Shown: positions 15,789 to 26,374, numbered from the stretch's first letter. The stretch is 64,000 nucleotides of DNA from Acinetobacter sp. Marseille-Q1618 (GCF_902809855.1 NZ_CADDWJ010000001.1:496001-560000); one strand, 5' to 3'. The notes: a model not told the origin generated them from the letters alone. Made by a program: numbers and translations.

Positions 15789-18265
15789 TAATGTGTCCAA
15801 GTTTGATTAACTTTATCGAAGCCTAAAATACGGTTTTCTAACAGCGAACTTAATTTATTGTTTAAGCCACCTAAGCCTTTTAATGTAAATTCAACCATCA
15901 CAGCACGTTTAGGCTTGGCATCTGGTGCATTTACATCATCTAAATCATTAAAATACTCACGACCATACAGTGAAACACCCCAACAGCATGATTCGTAATT
16001 GATCCCTGCAAGATATTCACGTGCAACGTTATTGTCTATATCATATTGCACATGCCCCATGATACGCCAATTGTCTTTTACGGGTTGTATAAATGATGCA
16101 ACTACTTGATCGTATTGTTCTTGTCGATCTGGTAAATAATCACGGTAGAAATAACCGATGTTATATAAATTGCCTTTATTCCCTGTGTAATACAGTTGGA
16201 AATCACGTTGAGCATTATCACCATTCGACATCCATGCTGAATTTGCGCTCACAGTAAAATTTTCTGTCAACTGACTAGATAAACTGACAACAGGCCCTGT
16301 TTTGCGTTCTGTGTCAAATTCATCACTGCGTTCATTCAGGGTTACACGACGATCTTGGAAATAATAACTTTGACCAATGCCTGCACGTAGACGCTCTAAG
16401 CCGACTGTATCAAATAGACTATAACTCACCCCAAGCGATAAGAAGTTATTGTCTTCTAAGCGGTCATGTCCATAGAAGCGACGTGGGTTAAAGAGTTGAT
16501 CATAGCTGATGGATGCGGTGGTAGAGTCAAAGTTTGGATAACCATTTTGATTTTCATACGGTGCATAAGCATAAAATGCACGCGGTGAAATGGTTTGTAA
16601 GTATTTACCTTCACGTTCAAAGGTTAAACCTGCATCAAAAGTAAACTCAGGCACAACGACAGATTTATTTTTATTGTCACTGGTCTGGCTTGGATTCGCT
16701 GCATCAATACGATCAATGGTTTTTTGATCATAAAAAGTATTTAAAGTACGGACGCTGGCTTGTGGAATGGCAAAACCCCACGGATTTCTAAAGTTATAAC
16801 GTGCAGAAAGTTCGTTATAAAGACGCGTACCACTTGGTTGATAAATAGATGAATCGGCGTTAGTAGCTCTATTAAAATCATTAATATCTTTTTGGAAATA
16901 AGCGGTATCGTTATTGAACTCAAACTCTAAACCTTGAGGATCACCTTTCACATAATTCACCAACAGTTGTGGTAAGCGCGCATAAGGCTTATCTACATCA
17001 GCTAAGGCTTTGTCGAGTGTTTGGAAGTCTTCAACACGTAATTTTGCATTTAAACCGGGAATGCCATTGGCATAGTTTAACTCCCAAGCACGTCGCTGAT
17101 TGAGTTCTGTGCGTGAGTTCGGGTCGCTGTCTAAGTCTGAGAAAAAGTCTTTATCAGAAACGTAGTTATATTCTAAATTGGTTGACCATTGATCGTTAAT
17201 TTGCCAAGCATGTAAGAAGTGTAAATCTTTACGATCTTTATCGTCATATTCTTTGTCTGAAGGTAAGTAACTTCCCCAAATACGACCTGCGCCAAAATCT
17301 TCTGTTAAATAACGAAATGAACCTGCAGCTTGTACACCACGATCACTAATGACACGAGGGGTAATGGTGGCATCATAATTGGGTGCTAAGTTTAAATAAA
17401 CAGGGACTGCAACTTCAACACCACCATCGTTGGTAAAACCAAACGTTGGATTTAAAATCCCTGTGGTACGACGGTCATCAATCGGGAAGTTAAAATAAGG
17501 CACAGCGAGAACAGGGGTGTTTTTAAGGTAGAGTTTAGTGCCACGTGTCACACCACGGCCAGTTTCTTGATTTAGTTCAATTTTATTGGCTTTTAGTTGC
17601 CATGTTGGTGATTGTTCAGGTGGACAAGTCGTATAGCTTGCATCTTCAAGTACGACTTTTTCAGGCGAAGTTCTTTCGATTTTTTTAGCATGACCGTGTG
17701 CATGTGTTGCTTCAGCAATATAGAAACTATTGTTGAGTTCGCCTGTTTGGGTCTTTAAATTGTAATCAATTTGATCACTTTGTGCGATCAAGCCGCCTTG
17801 TGCCATTTGCACATTGCCTTTGGCTTTGGCAAAGGTTTGAGTTTTATCAATGACGACTTCATCGGCACGCACCATGCGACCATCTTGATCGATGACCACA
17901 TCCCCTGAAAGGGTAGAGTCGCCATTTGGATTGTAATAGCCATGATCCGCAGTAATGACAGAAGTTGTTTCTTCAGGCGATGCTGCTTTTTGTTCGGTAT
18001 TAAAAGGTGTGACCCAAACTCCATCGCAATAACGGTTGCTGATAGTATCAGGATCGCGTAGTTGGGCTTGTGCAGATTCTTTGTCTACATAATATTGACT
18101 AAAGAAATTTTGTCCCGGATAGCTTTCCTGAATGGCTGATTTTAATGTTTCATTATCCACAGCAGGCGCAGTGTCCGTAGATTCGGCATAGCTGGATACT
18201 GAACTTCCGCAAAGAAGTGTCAAAATAGCAGTCGCTAAAGGATTAAATTTAAACTGATGCTTCAT
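15788..18265 (-). CDS. lptD: LPS-assembly outer-membrane protein LptD
   Basis: The 825-residue protein has a signal peptide (start MKHQFKFNPLATAILTLL), an OstA/LptA-like periplasmic beta-jellyroll region (DGRMVRADEVVIDKTQTFAKAKGNV...) and a large C-terminal beta-barrel ending in an aromatic-rich tail. LptD forms the translocon with LptE that inserts LPS/LOS into the outer leaflet. Cys pairs needed for disulfides are visible (YCDG near the start, CCWG near the end). The ATG at 18265 has GAG upstream; the in-frame ATG at 18274 is an alternative, and the longer frame to 18349 is not a signal peptide. Confidence 0.95.
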   Translation of the reverse strand: MKHQFKFNPLATAILTLLCGSSVSSYAESTDTAPAVDNETLKSAIQESYPGQNFFSQYYVDKESAQAQLRDPDTISNRYCDGVWVTPFNTEQKAASPEETTSVITADHGYYNPNGDSTLSGDVVIDQDGRMVRADEVVIDKTQTFAKAKGNVQMAQGGLIAQSDQIDYNLKTQTGELNNSFYIAEATHAHGHAKKIERTSPEKVVLEDASYTTCPPEQSPTWQLKANKIELNQETGRGVTRGTKLYLKNTPVLAVPYFNFPIDDRRTTGILNPTFGFTNDGGVEVAVPVYLNLAPNYDATITPRVISDRGVQAAGSFRYLTEDFGAGRIWGSYLPSDKEYDDKDRKDLHFLHAWQINDQWSTNLEYNYVSDKDFFSDLDSDPNSRTELNQRRAWELNYANGIPGLNAKLRVEDFQTLDKALADVDKPYARLPQLLVNYVKGDPQGLEFEFNNDTAYFQKDINDFNRATNADSSIYQPSGTRLYNELSARYNFRNPWGFAIPQASVRTLNTFYDQKTIDRIDAANPSQTSDNKNKSVVVPEFTFDAGLTFEREGKYLQTISPRAFYAYAPYENQNGYPNFDSTTASISYDQLFNPRRFYGHDRLEDNNFLSLGVSYSLFDTVGLERLRAGIGQSYYFQDRRVTLNERSDEFDTERKTGPVVSLSSQLTENFTVSANSAWMSNGDNAQRDFQLYYTGNKGNLYNIGYFYRDYLPDRQEQYDQVVASFIQPVKDNWRIMGHVQYDIDNNVAREYLAGINYESCCWGVSLYGREYFNDLDDVNAPDAKPKRAVMVEFTLKGLGGLNNKLSSLLENRILGFDKVNQTWTH

Positions 18266-18384
18266 TTGTCTCATTAACCAAGTATGCAGATCGCAATTAA
18301 TTATTGTCGAATCATAGAGAAAAAGTTGATAAGTAGCTACACTTAGCACTTCAAAAAATCAGCCTGTAATAGATTTAATTGCAA

Positions 18385-19398
18385 ATGAAAACACAACGTG
18401 AACAATTGATACAAACATGGATAACATCTGTACTCAATTCAGATCAATTTGAAATCAACTTTTTAGCAGGCGATGCTAGTTTCCGTCGTTATGCACGAAT
18501 TAGCTTGAATAATAAAACATTTATGTTGATGGATGCACCACCTGAACAAGAAGATTGTGTACCTTTTGTGTCGATTGATGAATTCTTTGACCAACATGGC
18601 GTGCGTGTGCCGCATATTGTGGCAAAAGACTTGGAGCAAGGTTTTTTATTGCTTGAAGATTTTGGTGATGTTTTGTTATCAACTTTGCTGAATGATGAAA
18701 CTGTAGATGCCTATTATGCACAAAGTTTTAAGCAGTTGGTGCAACTACAATCCATTGATGGCGAAGCACATTTTCCTGCCTATGCGTATGAGAAGCTCAT
18801 TTCGGAAATGGAATTGCTCACCGATTGGTTATTACCCTCACTTAACATTCAACCGTCTACAGATGAAAGTGCTTTGATCAAACGTACTTTTGCGATTTTA
18901 GCCAATGCAGCGTTGGCGCAACCACAAGTAATCGTCCATCGTGATTTTCATAGCCGTAATTTGATGAAGTTGGATAATGAAACGAACTTAGGTGTGATTG
19001 ATTTCCAAGATGCAGTGATTGGTGCAGATACTTATGATCTGATTTCGATCACTCGTGATGCGTATGTGCAATGGAATGCCGAGCGTGTTTATCAGTGGTT
19101 TAAAGTATTTTACGACTTATTACCACAAGCACAAAAACAAGATCGTGATTTTGAACAATTTAAAAAACAAGCTGACTTTATGGCGATTCAGCGTCATATC
19201 AAAATTTTGGGTATCTTTGTCCGTTTATTTGAGCGTGATGGAAAATCTGGTTACTTAAAAGATTTACCACGAGTGATGTGGTACTTGGTTGAAGAATCTA
19301 AACCGTATGCAGAACTACAACCTTTTATGCAGTTTATCCATGCTAAAGTTTTGCCCGCTTTTGAACAAAAATATGGCAAATACGAGGTTGTAGCATAA
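18385..19398 (+). CDS. amgK: N-acetylmuramate/N-acetylglucosamine anomeric kinase AmgK
   Basis: The 337-residue protein has an aminoglycoside-phosphotransferase fold: the catalytic loop HRDFHSRNL starts at residue 185, with base Asp187, and the metal Asp206 lies in VIDFQDA. With the next gene murU it fits AmgK of the MurU shunt, which phosphorylates recycled MurNAc at C1 and bypasses de novo UDP-MurNAc synthesis; that route can lower fosfomycin sensitivity. It is divergent from lptD. The ATG at 18385 is preferred over TTG 18379, and its stop overlaps the murU start. Confidence 0.88.
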   Translation: MKTQREQLIQTWITSVLNSDQFEINFLAGDASFRRYARISLNNKTFMLMDAPPEQEDCVPFVSIDEFFDQHGVRVPHIVAKDLEQGFLLLEDFGDVLLSTLLNDETVDAYYAQSFKQLVQLQSIDGEAHFPAYAYEKLISEMELLTDWLLPSLNIQPSTDESALIKRTFAILANAALAQPQVIVHRDFHSRNLMKLDNETNLGVIDFQDAVIGADTYDLISITRDAYVQWNAERVYQWFKVFYDLLPQAQKQDRDFEQFKKQADFMAIQRHIKILGIFVRLFERDGKSGYLKDLPRVMWYLVEESKPYAELQPFMQFIHAKVLPAFEQKYGKYEVVA

Positions 19399-20087
19399 TG
19401 AAAGCCATGATTTTAGCGGCAGGTTTAGGTAATCGTATGCGTCCTTTGACGCTGTATAAACCGAAGCCTTTGCTTGAAGTGGGTGGAAAAGCCCTAATTG
19501 TTTGGCACATCGAAAAATTACAAAAAATTGGTGTGACTGAGATTGTGATTAATTCAGCGTGGTTGGCTGATATCTTGATCGGCACATTGGGTGATGGTTC
19601 ACAGTTTGGTGTGACGATTCGTTGGACACGTGAAGATGAAGGCTTGGAAACTGCAGGCGGTATTATTAATGCCTTGCCTTTGTTGGGGAGTGACCCATTT
19701 ATCTTGGTAAATGGTGATGTATGGACGACTTTTGATTTTGCTAACTTGCTCAATATTCAGTTAGGTGAAGACTTGGCACATTTGGTCTTTGTTGAAAATC
19801 CAAGCCAGCATCCAAAGGGTGATTTTACCTTAGCCAATGGTCGTGCTTATACTTTTGATCAAGGTATGCAAGGTGAAAATCTAACTTTTAGTGGCATATC
19901 TGTCATTGATCCAAAAATGTTTAATGGTTTGGAACAGGGTAAACGTCCATTAGCACCCTTACTGAAACAAGGCATGTTGGATGCGAAGGTATCTGCGGAA
20001 AAAATGTCTGCTGCATGGGTCGATGTGGGAACACCTGAGCGTTTAAGCGCTTTAGATTTACAAATTCGACAAGGTAAATACGCTTAA
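19398..20087 (+). CDS. murU: N-acetylmuramate-1-phosphate uridylyltransferase MurU
   Basis: The 229-residue nucleotidyltransferase has LAAGLGNRMRPLT (residues 6-18) and KPKPLLEVGGK (21-31), the NTP-binding signature, and a metal Asp in LVNGDVWT. It converts MurNAc-1-P and UTP to UDP-MurNAc in cell-wall recycling. It resembles short GDP-mannose/glucose-1-P type enzymes, but coupling with amgK by a one-base overlap makes MurU the best call. Confidence 0.88.
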   Translation: MKAMILAAGLGNRMRPLTLYKPKPLLEVGGKALIVWHIEKLQKIGVTEIVINSAWLADILIGTLGDGSQFGVTIRWTREDEGLETAGGIINALPLLGSDPFILVNGDVWTTFDFANLLNIQLGEDLAHLVFVENPSQHPKGDFTLANGRAYTFDQGMQGENLTFSGISVIDPKMFNGLEQGKRPLAPLLKQGMLDAKVSAEKMSAAWVDVGTPERLSALDLQIRQGKYA

Positions 20088-20172
20088 TTGCGTATTAACT
20101 CATCGTTCACTAGTGTTCCACGACCAAGAAATCGGTATACTTTCACTAATTTTTTAGAGATGTTGTGAGTTT

Positions 20173-20805
20173 ATGCATCCATATTTTCAAGACTTAAAGC
20201 AAGGCAGTGAAAAGCTTGGGTTAAAACTCAGCGATGAGGCACTTGGACTTTTATTGAAGTATCAAGACGCACTGGTGCTGTGGAACAAAGCATATAATTT
20301 GACCGCCATTCGTGATCCCAAAGAAATGTTGGTGAAACATCTTTTAGATAGCCTAAGTATCTTAAATGATTTGCCTGAAGGGCGTTTGCTCGATATTGGT
20401 ACAGGTGGCGGCATGCCTGGTATGATCATTGCTTTATGTCAGCCTGAGCGTCAATGTGTCTTGCTTGATTCAAATGGTAAAAAAATCCGATTTTTAAAAC
20501 AGTTTATTGCTGATTTAAAATTGCAAAATGTTGTAGCCGTGCAAACGCGGGTGGAAAATGAAGACAGCATCCAAGAATTAGGTCAATTTGACGTGATTAC
20601 CAGTCGTGCTTTTGCATCATTGACCGATTTTGTTGCAGCTTCAAAGCCATTTATGCATACTGAAAGTGTAATAGCATCAATGAAAGGTTTGATTCCTGAA
20701 GATGAAGTGACGCAGCTAAAAGATCAATTCAATTGTGAAATCATTGAGTTGCATGTACCTCGATTAGATGAGCAGCGTCATCTACTTCTATTAAAACAAA
20801 TTTAA
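20173..20805 (+). CDS. rsmG: 16S rRNA (guanine527-N7)-methyltransferase RsmG
   Basis: The 210-residue protein has the GidB/RsmG features WNKAYNLTAIRDP, KHLLDSL and the SAM-binding LLDIGTGGGMPG (72-83), followed by TSRAFASL. It methylates G527 of 16S rRNA; loss in other bacteria gives low-level streptomycin resistance. It sits just before parA-parB, a widely conserved arrangement. Confidence 0.95.
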   Translation: MHPYFQDLKQGSEKLGLKLSDEALGLLLKYQDALVLWNKAYNLTAIRDPKEMLVKHLLDSLSILNDLPEGRLLDIGTGGGMPGMIIALCQPERQCVLLDSNGKKIRFLKQFIADLKLQNVVAVQTRVENEDSIQELGQFDVITSRAFASLTDFVAASKPFMHTESVIASMKGLIPEDEVTQLKDQFNCEIIELHVPRLDEQRHLLLLKQI

Positions 20806-20829
20806 ATCATCTTGGAAATTGGGGTTACC

Positions 20830-21612
20830 ATGGCTCAAATTATAGCAATTGCGAACCAAAAGGGTGGCGTAGGTAAAACCACAACAGCAGTGAATTTGGC
20901 AGCCTCTTTGGCGGTGTTGAAGAAACGTGTGTTATTGGTCGATATGGACTCACAAGGCAATGCCACAATGGGTTCAGGTATCCAGAAAAATGACTTATTG
21001 TACTCTGTGACTGATGTTTTGCTTGGTGAAGTGCCGATAGAAACAGCCATTACCAAAGCCGAAGTCGGTTATAAAGTTCTAGGTTCAAATCGTGATTTGG
21101 CGGGCGTGGAGTTGGCGATTGCAGAACAAGAGGGACGTGAGTTTATTCTGCGTGAAGCACTCAAAGAAATTGAAAATCAGTTTGATTATATTATTGTTGA
21201 TTGCGCACCAAGTTTAAGTCTGATTACTGTAAATGCGTTAGCTGCAGTACAAGGTGTTTTAATTCCAATGCAATGTGAATACTATGCTTTGGAAGGCTTG
21301 GCAGACTTAACCCAAACCATTGACAAAATCCAACAAGCATTGAACCCTGAACTAGAAATCATCGGGGTGCTGCGTACTATGTATGATGCACGAAATGCCT
21401 TAACCCGTGATGTGTCGGCAGAGCTTGAACAATATTTTGGGAAAAAATTATACGACACTGTTGTACCTCGTAATGTGCGCTTGGCTGAAGCGCCTGCGCA
21501 TGGTTTACCGATTATTTATTTTGAGAAAAGCTCTAAGGGGGCGATTGCCTATCTCAACTTAGCAGCGGAAATGTTGAAAAAGAGTAAAGTGAAAAAAGGA
21601 AGCAAAGCATGA
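20830..21612 (+). CDS. parA: Chromosome partitioning ATPase ParA (Soj)
   Basis: The 260-residue protein has the deviant Walker A NQKGGVGKTTTAVNLA (from residue 9), DMDSQGNAT and VDCAPSLSLITVNAL. It binds DNA non-specifically and moves ParB-parS complexes. The ATG at 20830 follows GGGGTT; the longer frame from 20812 is not needed. Its stop overlaps parB by 4 bases (ATGA). The lack of plasmid replication genes and the rsmG neighbour mark it as chromosomal. Confidence 0.93.
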   Translation: MAQIIAIANQKGGVGKTTTAVNLAASLAVLKKRVLLVDMDSQGNATMGSGIQKNDLLYSVTDVLLGEVPIETAITKAEVGYKVLGSNRDLAGVELAIAEQEGREFILREALKEIENQFDYIIVDCAPSLSLITVNALAAVQGVLIPMQCEYYALEGLADLTQTIDKIQQALNPELEIIGVLRTMYDARNALTRDVSAELEQYFGKKLYDTVVPRNVRLAEAPAHGLPIIYFEKSSKGAIAYLNLAAEMLKKSKVKKGSKA

Positions 21613-22496
21613 CCATTAAAAAACGAGGATTGGCAAAAGGTCGTGGCTTAGATGCATTATTAGGTTCAATCCAAAAAGAAAAATTACAGCTTGAAGCGCA
21701 AGCCTTAGATCATGGGCAGCTTAAACAAATTGACGTTCATCAATTAAAGCGTGGTGAATATCAACCACGTCGTTTTATTGATGAGCAAGATTTACAAGAA
21801 CTTGCAGCGTCTATCAAAAAGCATGGTGTGATGCAGCCGATTGTGATTCGTCCAGTGGAGGATAGCGATACACCATATGAAATTATTGCGGGTGAACGAC
21901 GTTGGCGTGCAGCACAAATCGCAGGTCTGACTGAAATTCCTGCGATTGTGCGTGATTTGACAGATCAAGTTGCGATTGCTTTGGCTTTGATTGAAAATAT
22001 TCAACGTCAGGATTTAAATCCAATTGATCAAGCTTTGGCGCTACAACGTTTCCATGAGGAATTTGGTTTAAGTCATCAAGAAATCGCAGAAACCGTAGGG
22101 AAAGCACGAACCACAGTCAGTAACTTGTTGCGCTTGTTAAGTCTTGCAGATGAAATTAAAGACCTGATGCAACAAGGTTTGTTGGATATGGGACATGCCC
22201 GTGCCATTTTAACTTTAAAAGCTAAAGATCAATTACAGATTGCAAACATCGTGATCGACAAGAGCTTGTCAGTACGTCAAACTGAGCAATTGGTACGTGA
22301 TTGGAACACGCCAAAGCAAGAAAAAACCAAACAAGTTGCGCCAGATGTGGAGCAGTTAACACAAAAGCTTTCTGAGCGTTTTAGTGCCAATGTTAAGATT
22401 GACTATAATAAACAAGGCAAAGGTAAGCTGGTGATTAGTTATAATTCACTAGATGAGTTAGATGGAATTCTAAATATTTGTTTAGCTGAAGAATAA
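21609..22496 (+). CDS. parB: Chromosome partitioning protein ParB (Spo0J), CTPase
   Basis: The 295-residue protein has an N-terminal ParB/sulfiredoxin-like domain with QPRRFID and GERRWRAAQ (95-103, CTP binding), a helix-turn-helix (LSHQEIAETVGKARTTVSNLLRLL) and a C-terminal dimerisation region. It binds parS, spreads as a CTP-dependent clamp and is moved by ParA. No exact match to the parS consensus was found by eye in this window. Confidence 0.93.
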   Translation: MTIKKRGLAKGRGLDALLGSIQKEKLQLEAQALDHGQLKQIDVHQLKRGEYQPRRFIDEQDLQELAASIKKHGVMQPIVIRPVEDSDTPYEIIAGERRWRAAQIAGLTEIPAIVRDLTDQVAIALALIENIQRQDLNPIDQALALQRFHEEFGLSHQEIAETVGKARTTVSNLLRLLSLADEIKDLMQQGLLDMGHARAILTLKAKDQLQIANIVIDKSLSVRQTEQLVRDWNTPKQEKTKQVAPDVEQLTQKLSERFSANVKIDYNKQGKGKLVISYNSLDELDGILNICLAEE

Positions 22497-22539
22497 AATT
22501 TATAGCGCATGTTTTAAAAATTAAATTTGGGGAATAACT

Positions 22540-23181
22540 ATGTGGGAACTCATTAAAGCGGGCGGTTGGCTGATGCTACCGCTCGTACTGTGTTCAATTT
22601 TTACCGTGGCAATTTCGATTGAGCGTTTCATTCGTTTACGACGTATATCGGTATTGCCAAAAAACTTATTGATTCAAAAAAATCAGCCGCTTGCCACAGT
22701 AGTCAATAATCTAAAAACAAACCCAACTGCAAGTCAAAGTTCTTTGGGATTTATTTTTAATGAAGGCTTAGAAGCATCTACAAAAGGTGAGCAATTTGCA
22801 AGGGCACAAATGGAAGCCACGGCTTCTCGTGAAATTTCATATTTGGAAAAAAACATTAACTTTTTGGGAACGCTGAGTGCTGCTGCACCCTTATTGGGGT
22901 TGTTAGGTACGGTTGTGGGGATTATTGAATCGTTTTTGGTGATAGATTTAGGTTCAAATGCGAACCCGACCATGATGATTCCAGGGATTTCTAAAGCATT
23001 AATTACCACAGCAGCAGGTATGCTGATCGCAATTCCAGCGTTGTTTGCATATCGTTATTTTCAACGTTTAGTACAAGAATACGTGGCAGAACTTGAACAA
23101 CAAGCAACTTTATTTCATGCGGCTTTGTTTTATCAGGAAAATGATCAACAAGCTGAAAATGATTTAAAAATTGCAGGTTAG
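22540..23181 (+). CDS. exbB: MotA/TolQ/ExbB proton channel family protein
   Basis: The 213-residue protein has three membrane helices: one near the N-terminus (WLMLPLVLCSIFTVAISIERF) and two in the conserved block LSAAAPLLGLLGTVVGIIESF ... GISKALITTAAGMLIAIPALF. With ExbD it forms a proton channel that powers TonB-type transport or a Tol-like function. GGGGAATAACT precedes the ATG. Since no tonB is adjacent, the precise partner is unknown. Confidence 0.85.
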   Translation: MWELIKAGGWLMLPLVLCSIFTVAISIERFIRLRRISVLPKNLLIQKNQPLATVVNNLKTNPTASQSSLGFIFNEGLEASTKGEQFARAQMEATASREISYLEKNINFLGTLSAAAPLLGLLGTVVGIIESFLVIDLGSNANPTMMIPGISKALITTAAGMLIAIPALFAYRYFQRLVQEYVAELEQQATLFHAALFYQENDQQAENDLKIAG

Positions 23182-23196
23182 AGATAGGCGACTTCA

Positions 23197-23619
23197 ATGA
23201 AATTTAAAAGAAGAACTGTTGAAGATCTACATATTAATCTGACCCCGATGATTGACTGTTTGCTGTTTATTTTGGTGTTTTTATTGTTGACCACGACATT
23301 TACACAGCAAAGCCGTATTAATTTATCCTTACCAGATGCGCAAGGTGTACCACCAAAAGACTATCAACACAAAATTGAAGTCGTGGTAGACTCAAGCGGA
23401 CATTATGCGGTGAATGGTCAAGCCCTTTCATCCAAAGAAACTGCAGATTTGAGTACAGCTATTAAACAGTCTTCACAAGATCGTCGTGACCTGATGTTTG
23501 TAATTGCTGCTGATGCAAAAGCGACCCATCAAGATGTGATTCGTGTTATGGATGTCGCAGGTCAACTCGGTTTTGTGAATATTAACATCAGTACCAAAGT
23601 CCCTTCCCGAGGTTATTAA
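23197..23619 (+). CDS. exbD: ExbD/TolR biopolymer transport protein
   Basis: The 140-residue protein has one N-terminal membrane helix holding the conserved proton-relay Asp20 (NLTPMIDCLLFILVFLLLTTT) and a periplasmic ExbD/TolR domain with VVVDSSGHYAVNGQ and VMDVAGQLGFVNINISTK. It pairs with the upstream exbB 15 bases away. The next gene, msbA, starts 3 bases after its stop, which suggests one operon through kdsB. Confidence 0.88.
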   Translation: MKFKRRTVEDLHINLTPMIDCLLFILVFLLLTTTFTQQSRINLSLPDAQGVPPKDYQHKIEVVVDSSGHYAVNGQALSSKETADLSTAIKQSSQDRRDLMFVIAADAKATHQDVIRVMDVAGQLGFVNINISTKVPSRGY

Positions 23620-23622
23620 TTA

Positions 23623-25347
23623 GTGAAACAGGATTTCAAAGTCTATTTACGACTATTAAGTTATTTAAAGCCGTTTTGGGGCATAGCGATTTTAGTCGTC
23701 ATAGGTTTTGCATTGAATGCTGCTACAGAAGTATCTGTAGCGAAACTGCTTGAAAAGATCATCACCGCTATTCAAGAAAAAGATCGCAGTTTTACAGCAT
23801 TGTTTCCTGCACTTGTTGTCTTACTGATGTTTTTTCGTGGCGTAGGCTTGTTCATGGGTGGTTATTTCACTGCGGTGATTTCACGAAATTTAATCTTTAA
23901 TATTCGTCAGGAAGTCTTTGCCAAGTTACTAAGGCTACCTGCGCAATATTATCTGGACAATAGCAGTGGGCATATCACTGCTAAAATTATGTATAACGTT
24001 GAGCAGCTTACAGCAGCATCAACAGAGTCATTAAAAACTATTGTACAACAAGGCTTGATTACTATCGCTTTGTTGGGATATTTGCTTTATATCAATTGGA
24101 AGTTGACGTGTTGTATTTTAATTTTTGGTCCATTGATTGGTTTGATTATTCGTAAAGCTTCCAAACGCATGCGTAAGCTCTCCACACAAGTGCAAAATAC
24201 CATGGGGGATGTCAACCATGTGGTACAAGAGTCAGTCAATGGTCATTTGGTCGTGAAAGGTTTTGGTGGGCAAGCCGCTGAACAAGCACGCTTCAAGGAA
24301 CATTCATTAGAAAATCTCAAGCGTGGTTTAAAAATGGTCATCGTACAACAACTGAATAGTCCAGTTGTACAACTGATTATGTCAATTGCGCTGAGTATTA
24401 TCATGTGGATTGCACTTAGACCTGAAATTATTGGTGATATTTCCGCAGGTGAGTTTGTATCTTATATTACTGCAGCAGGGATGCTGAGTAAGCCGATCAA
24501 AACTTTGACCGATGTGAATGAAAAGTTGCAGCGAGGTATGGCAGCTGCACATTCAGTATTTGAATTGCTTGATTTACCTGAGGAAAAAAATACAGGTACA
24601 TTAACACCACAGTTGCAAGGTCGTGTTGAATTTAAACAGGTCAATATGACTTATCCTGATGGTTATCAAGCTATTTCAGATTTTAATCTTTCTATTCAAA
24701 AAGGTCAGACTGTTGCAATTGTGGGGCGTTCAGGCGCAGGTAAATCCTCTTTGGTGAATCTGCTTATGCGTTACAATGAAATTAGTTCAGGGCAAATTGA
24801 ACTGGATGGATATCAAATTCAAGATATTGAAATCACATGCTTAAGAACACAGATTGCGATTGTGAATCAACAAGTGGTTTTATTTAACAGAACCATTCGT
24901 GAAAATATTGCCTATGGGCAGCTTGAAAATGCCACCGATGAACAAGTCATTGCTGCGGCAAAAGCAGCTTATGCACATGATTTTATTATGGCACTGCCAC
25001 ATGGTTATGATACTGAAATTGGTGCGCAAGGTTTAACGCTTTCAGGGGGGCAACGTCAACGAATTGCCATTGCTCGTGCGATTTTGAAAAATGCGCCAAT
25101 TTTGATTTTAGATGAAGCCACTAGTGCTTTAGATAATGAATCTGAGCATTTTATTCAAAAAGCATTTGATCAAGCGATGCAGGATCGAACAACCATTGTG
25201 ATTGCACATCGCCTTTCGACCATTGAAAATGCAGATTTGATTGTGGTTATGGATAAAGGGCGTATTATTGAAAAAGGTACGCATGCGGCATTATTGGCTA
25301 AGCATGGTGCGTATCATCAATTACATGAACGTAGCTTTGAGGAATAA
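23623..25347 (+). CDS. msbA: Lipid A export ABC transporter MsbA
   Basis: The 574-residue half-transporter has an N-terminal membrane domain of six helices (1-320) and a C-terminal ATPase: Walker A GRSGAGKSS (368-376), signature LSGGQRQR (473-480), and Walker B LILDEATSALD. MsbA flips lipid A-core across the inner membrane. The GTG start at 23623 follows exbD by 3 bases. The adjacent lpxK and kdsB support a lipid A role over a general drug exporter. Confidence 0.92.
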   Translation: MKQDFKVYLRLLSYLKPFWGIAILVVIGFALNAATEVSVAKLLEKIITAIQEKDRSFTALFPALVVLLMFFRGVGLFMGGYFTAVISRNLIFNIRQEVFAKLLRLPAQYYLDNSSGHITAKIMYNVEQLTAASTESLKTIVQQGLITIALLGYLLYINWKLTCCILIFGPLIGLIIRKASKRMRKLSTQVQNTMGDVNHVVQESVNGHLVVKGFGGQAAEQARFKEHSLENLKRGLKMVIVQQLNSPVVQLIMSIALSIIMWIALRPEIIGDISAGEFVSYITAAGMLSKPIKTLTDVNEKLQRGMAAAHSVFELLDLPEEKNTGTLTPQLQGRVEFKQVNMTYPDGYQAISDFNLSIQKGQTVAIVGRSGAGKSSLVNLLMRYNEISSGQIELDGYQIQDIEITCLRTQIAIVNQQVVLFNRTIRENIAYGQLENATDEQVIAAAKAAYAHDFIMALPHGYDTEIGAQGLTLSGGQRQRIAIARAILKNAPILILDEATSALDNESEHFIQKAFDQAMQDRTTIVIAHRLSTIENADLIVVMDKGRIIEKGTHAALLAKHGAYHQLHERSFEE

Positions 25348-25353
25348 ATCTCT

Positions 25354-26370
25354 ATGTCTATAGCGCAAATCATTCAAGATGCTTGGAATAGACAAGCAAA
25401 ATGGTTGATTGTTTTGCGTCCATTGTCATGGCTATATCGTTTTGGTTTTGTGGTGAATCGTCAACTTTATCTTTCAGGGCTTAAACCACGTTATCATGCG
25501 CCCATACCAGTGATGATCATTGGAAATATTACAGTGGGCGGTAGTGGTAAAACACCGCTGTTGATTCATTTGGTGAAATATTTACAAGAAAATGGTGTGC
25601 GTGTTGGTGTGATCAGTCGAGGATATGGCGGTAACGGCCCGTTTCCTGCTCAGGTAACTTTAGATTCTGTGCCAGAAACGGTGGGGGATGAGCCATGTTT
25701 GATTGTGCAGTCTACAGATGTGCCGATGGTGGTGGGTTCAAATCGCAAAGCCAGTATTGAGTTGTTGCTCCAACAGTACGATTTAGATTTAATTATCAGT
25801 GATGATGGTTTACAGCATTGGGCACTAGATCGACAAATCGAATGGATTGTATTGGATAATAATCGAGGCTTGGGTAATCAAAAGCTTTTGCCAGAAGGTT
25901 ATTTGCGAGAGCCTGTGTCAAGACTAGAGCAAAGTACGGTCATTGAACATGCTCATCAACCGAAATCTGCATTAAATATGCATTTGCAAGTAGCCGAACC
26001 ATATTTGTTGAATCCTCACTATGACCAAGCCGAAATTTTTGATGCAAGTTTGGATTATTATGCAGTGGTTGGTATCGGTTTTCCGCAGCGCTTTTATAAC
26101 ACCTTAGAAAGTATGGGTGTGCATCAATTTCAATGTCATGAATTCCCTGATCATTATGATTATGAAATTAGCGATTTACAGTTTGAAGATGCCAATCCGA
26201 TTATTACTACTGAAAAAGACGCAGTGAAATTATTACCCTTATTAAAACAACATCCAGATTTTCAACGTGAAATTTGGGTAATTCCAGTGGAAGCAGTGCT
26301 TTCATCTAAATGTTATCAAGTCTTAAATCAGCAATTGGCTGAGTTGGGTATTCCACTTTCACAAGGTTAA
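25354..26370 (+). CDS. lpxK: Tetraacyldisaccharide 4'-kinase LpxK
   Basis: The 338-residue protein has [13 protein letters not shown] (57-69), the unusual LpxK P-loop, followed by [13 protein letters not shown] and [10 protein letters not shown], all diagnostic. It phosphorylates the lipid A disaccharide at 4' on the inner membrane. GAGGAATAA precedes the ATG, with the msbA stop a few bases upstream. Confidence 0.95.
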   Translation: MSIAQIIQDAWNRQAKWLIVLRPLSWLYRFGFVVNRQLYLSGLKPRYHAPIPVMIIGNITVGGSGKTPLLIHLVKYLQENGVRVGVISRGYGGNGPFPAQVTLDSVPETVGDEPCLIVQSTDVPMVVGSNRKASIELLLQQYDLDLIISDDGLQHWALDRQIEWIVLDNNRGLGNQKLLPEGYLREPVSRLEQSTVIEHAHQPKSALNMHLQVAEPYLLNPHYDQAEIFDASLDYYAVVGIGFPQRFYNTLESMGVHQFQCHEFPDHYDYEISDLQFEDANPIITTEKDAVKLLPLLKQHPDFQREIWVIPVEAVLSSKCYQVLNQQLAELGIPLSQG

Positions 26371-26374
26371 TGTA